Below the pieces are notes generated by a model, which was given only the letters and a program-made list of their open reading frames with translations, was not told where the DNA came from and made no database searches. DNA of 64,000 bases, from the NCBI GenBank assembly GCA_018389105.1, contig JACATO010001134.1, positions 1 through 64,000 of the forward strand. Reading direction: 5' to 3'. This DNA is from Nautilus pompilius. Its lineage: Eukaryota > Mollusca > Cephalopoda > Nautilida > Nautilidae. Shown in pieces: positions 61,765-64,000 of this stretch (the stretch's first letter is position 1; every line of letters begins with the position of its first letter). Both the position numbers and the translations under genes were made by a program.

Positions 61765-62090
61765 GAGAGAGAAAGAGAGAGTTGATGTAAGTACAGAGAG
61801 AGATGACGTCACTAGAGAGATGACGTCACTACAGAAAGATGACGTCACTAGAGAGTTGATGTAAGTACAGAGAAAGATGACGTCACTAGAGAGATGACGT
61901 AACTACAGAGAGAGATGACGTCACTAGAGAAATGACGTCAGTACAGAGAGAGATGACGTCACTAGAGAGTTGATGTAAGTACAGAGAAAGATGACGTCAC
62001 TAGAGAGATGACGTCACTAGAGAAATGACGTCAGTACAGAGTGAGATGATGTAAGTACAGAGAGAGAGAGAGAGATGACATCAGTACACA
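61765..62090. repeat. GA-rich minisatellite with TGACGTCACT cores
   Basis: Units of about 18-22 bases alternate gatgacgtcactagaga, gatgacgtcactacaga and gttgatgtaagtacagaga. The GTAAGTACAGAGA segment is the same as in the 51.1-kb array. Confidence 0.95.
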
Positions 62091-64000
62091 GAGTGAACAA
62101 CAACAAACTAACAAAAGCATCAACTCAGAGTTGCTGAGAAAAATATCTGCTAAAAAGGAAATAAATGAATGCATTAATAAATAACGAGAGTTAGCTCCCT
62201 TACCATTATTCCGCCAACCGTGATATTGTGGAGTGAGTTAGTTCTTCGTCTGACATGATAACTCCGAGGAAAAGTAATTTTTAGCGTCGATCCTTCACAG
62301 CCTGGCAAAAGAGTCTTGCCATTAATTGAACAGATAATAGATCCAAAATTACAAGGTCTTCTTATTGGATCTCGTTTTGAAACCATAGGCCGTAGATCTG
62401 AGAAGCAGATTAGCAAGTATTTACACACCAACAATCCCAACTGCGCTAATGTCTCGTAATTCTCGTATAATAAATCTACTGACATCTGCCTGTTCGCATG
62501 ACGAAAAACAAACAAAAACACGGTAAAACTTTGACCGCGCAGAACTTTTCTTTCATCAAAGTGTCTGACTTTTCCTTTATCCTTTGACGGCGCGAGTTTC
62601 TCCGGCGCCCTTTGCGGACGAATTCCTGTTGTTTTTTTTTTAAGTCTGTAAGGTCCTAGAATCATCTACCTGACGAAACCAGAGTATACTATTATCCGTA
62701 AAACATTATTTTATCTCAAATCCGGAGTTTAGCAATAATCGCGTAATATTATTTTAAAAATTCCACGTGGTCCTGCTGACCCTTAACTCTTCAAAGACAG
62801 AGGTATTGCGATTCTCAGTCTCTCTTTCTCCTTTGAGATTTTTAATTACTTCCTTTATTCTATTTTCGTACTTCGGGCTGTACATTTCATCATCATTTCC
62901 GCGTATCCATCAGTGGCCTGACACTGTGATATATCTTCTCGTTATTTCTTTCATTACACCCGTGGACCCGGTTAACGGAGGAACACACATCACTGTTACA
63001 TAATGAAGACTGGGAGCGAAGAAACTCGCCGGCGCACCTGACCGGTTTCCTCGCGCTTCGCAGTCACGATAAGGAAACTAAACAGCCGGAAGAGAGAGAT
63101 ACATACGTGTAAACACGCCGTGGCGAATCGCCTGACCATTTTTACCTGTCCAGATTAACATTCTTGTGGATCCACAACGGCGTCAGAAGAGATCCTAAAT
63201 CCGAACTCCCTTACATAGGAGGCGAGGGGTGGGGGCCCCGAGCTGTGCGATGTTTTGATTTTACCCGGCAATTCCATGTGATGACAAACATCGGATAGTC
63301 GTGCAACGCTTCCCCACCTTTGATGTCTTAATCCCGACCAGGTGTCCTGTTTGGCATGCCTCGGAATCTAGAAAGTTCGGTTGTTTTCTGTCCCAGCCGA
63401 CAAGCGAGGTCCTCCACTTTCCGTTTGAACATTTAGGCAAAACTGCCTTAACTGAACCGGATAGTGGTCGGTCTGAGTCATCTAAATAAATTAAAATCAG
63501 CGAGCATGCAAAACATCAGAACGTATTTATTTGACGAGAATAGTTCTGTATCCACAAATGTACCAGTGTGTTGGTAGATACCTCGCAAAGTCTTACCTTC
63601 ATCACCAACAATATCTGGTAAACATCGTGCGGACGTCGACTTTACTTGTCTTCAGCGAGTCAGAAAACGCGATGTATATTTCCCCCTCTCCAGTGATTAT
63701 AGTTAGACCGGACCAAAAGGAACCGTCTCGCCATCGGAGCCACACGTACTCAGTAAATCGCTAATCGTAAAAAAAATTTTTTAAAAAGGTTTTATTTGAA
63801 AGACTTCTATCTCATCGATTTAAGTTTGGAGTTTAAAACTTTGATTCTATACGTTCGCACAAAGACACCGCGTATCGAAATCCCACTGTTATTTTTGTCT
63901 TCCTTAGCGCACACAGAACCAACTAAGGATAAGGGAAGCGATGCACTTGGTTAGTACAATAAACGCTTTGCCGGAACAAGATAATTATGTTAATATCGGA
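62091..64000. other. Non-coding region without recognised gene
   Basis: The longest open frame (62174-62665, minus, 163 residues) shows no known domain and is not called. A short plus-strand string near 62775 (LTLNSSKTEVL) faintly resembles the region after the catalytic motif of LINE reverse transcriptases, too short to assign. Confidence 0.35.

Noticed and set aside
62174..62665. 163-residue minus-strand open frame as a gene
   Set aside because: No recognisable domain, no splice or poly(A) context. Possible but unsupported.

Overview
The window is animal nuclear DNA: AT-rich, intron-bearing and packed with simple repeats. The one clear host gene is the ParaHox homeobox gene Gsx, in two exons with a consensus GT-AG intron of about 5.3 kb just upstream of the homeodomain. 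The N-terminal MSRSF-VDSL motif, the cysteine-rich CCPLC motif and the homeodomain together identify it. The style of the protein and of the repeats suggests a lophotrochozoan, most likely a mollusc, but the window alone does not prove the species or the phylum.

Layout: Gsx exon 1 (116-563), a repeat-filled intron, and exon 2 with homeodomain, stop codon and 3' UTR (5862 to about 6775). A one-base loss at homeodomain position 18 breaks the frame. A dead mariner element follows (7021-8283). From about 8.3 to 55 kb no host gene was recognised. That stretch holds unique non-coding DNA, many GA/CT, ATT and AAC microsatellites, tRNA-like SINE fragments, a fold-back element resembling pogo/Tigger ends (40833-41050) and a series of minisatellites. 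A nearly complete but frame-broken hAT transposon with 8-bp target duplications lies at 55205-58357. The last 5.6 kb is again non-coding, with more GA/CT arrays.

The most unusual signal is the repeats. At least seven separate minisatellite arrays (18.7, 22.3, 36.2, 41.9, 51.1, 60.6 and 61.8 kb) carry a TGACGTCA or TGACGTAA core in nearly every unit, and an eighth (34.2 kb) carries the same core with CpG changed to TpG. This is the recognition sequence of CREB/ATF-type bZIP factors. The GA-rich arrays are related in sequence to each other, and two of the AT-rich ones also share a unit. This looks like one or two dispersed repeat families that seed tandem arrays around a developmental regulator. 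Whether the arrays bind anything is inference.

The genes do not form an operon or pathway. Gsx is a single transcription-factor gene, and both transposons are decayed, non-autonomous copies. No Xlox/Pdx or Cdx gene was seen in the 57 kb downstream of Gsx.
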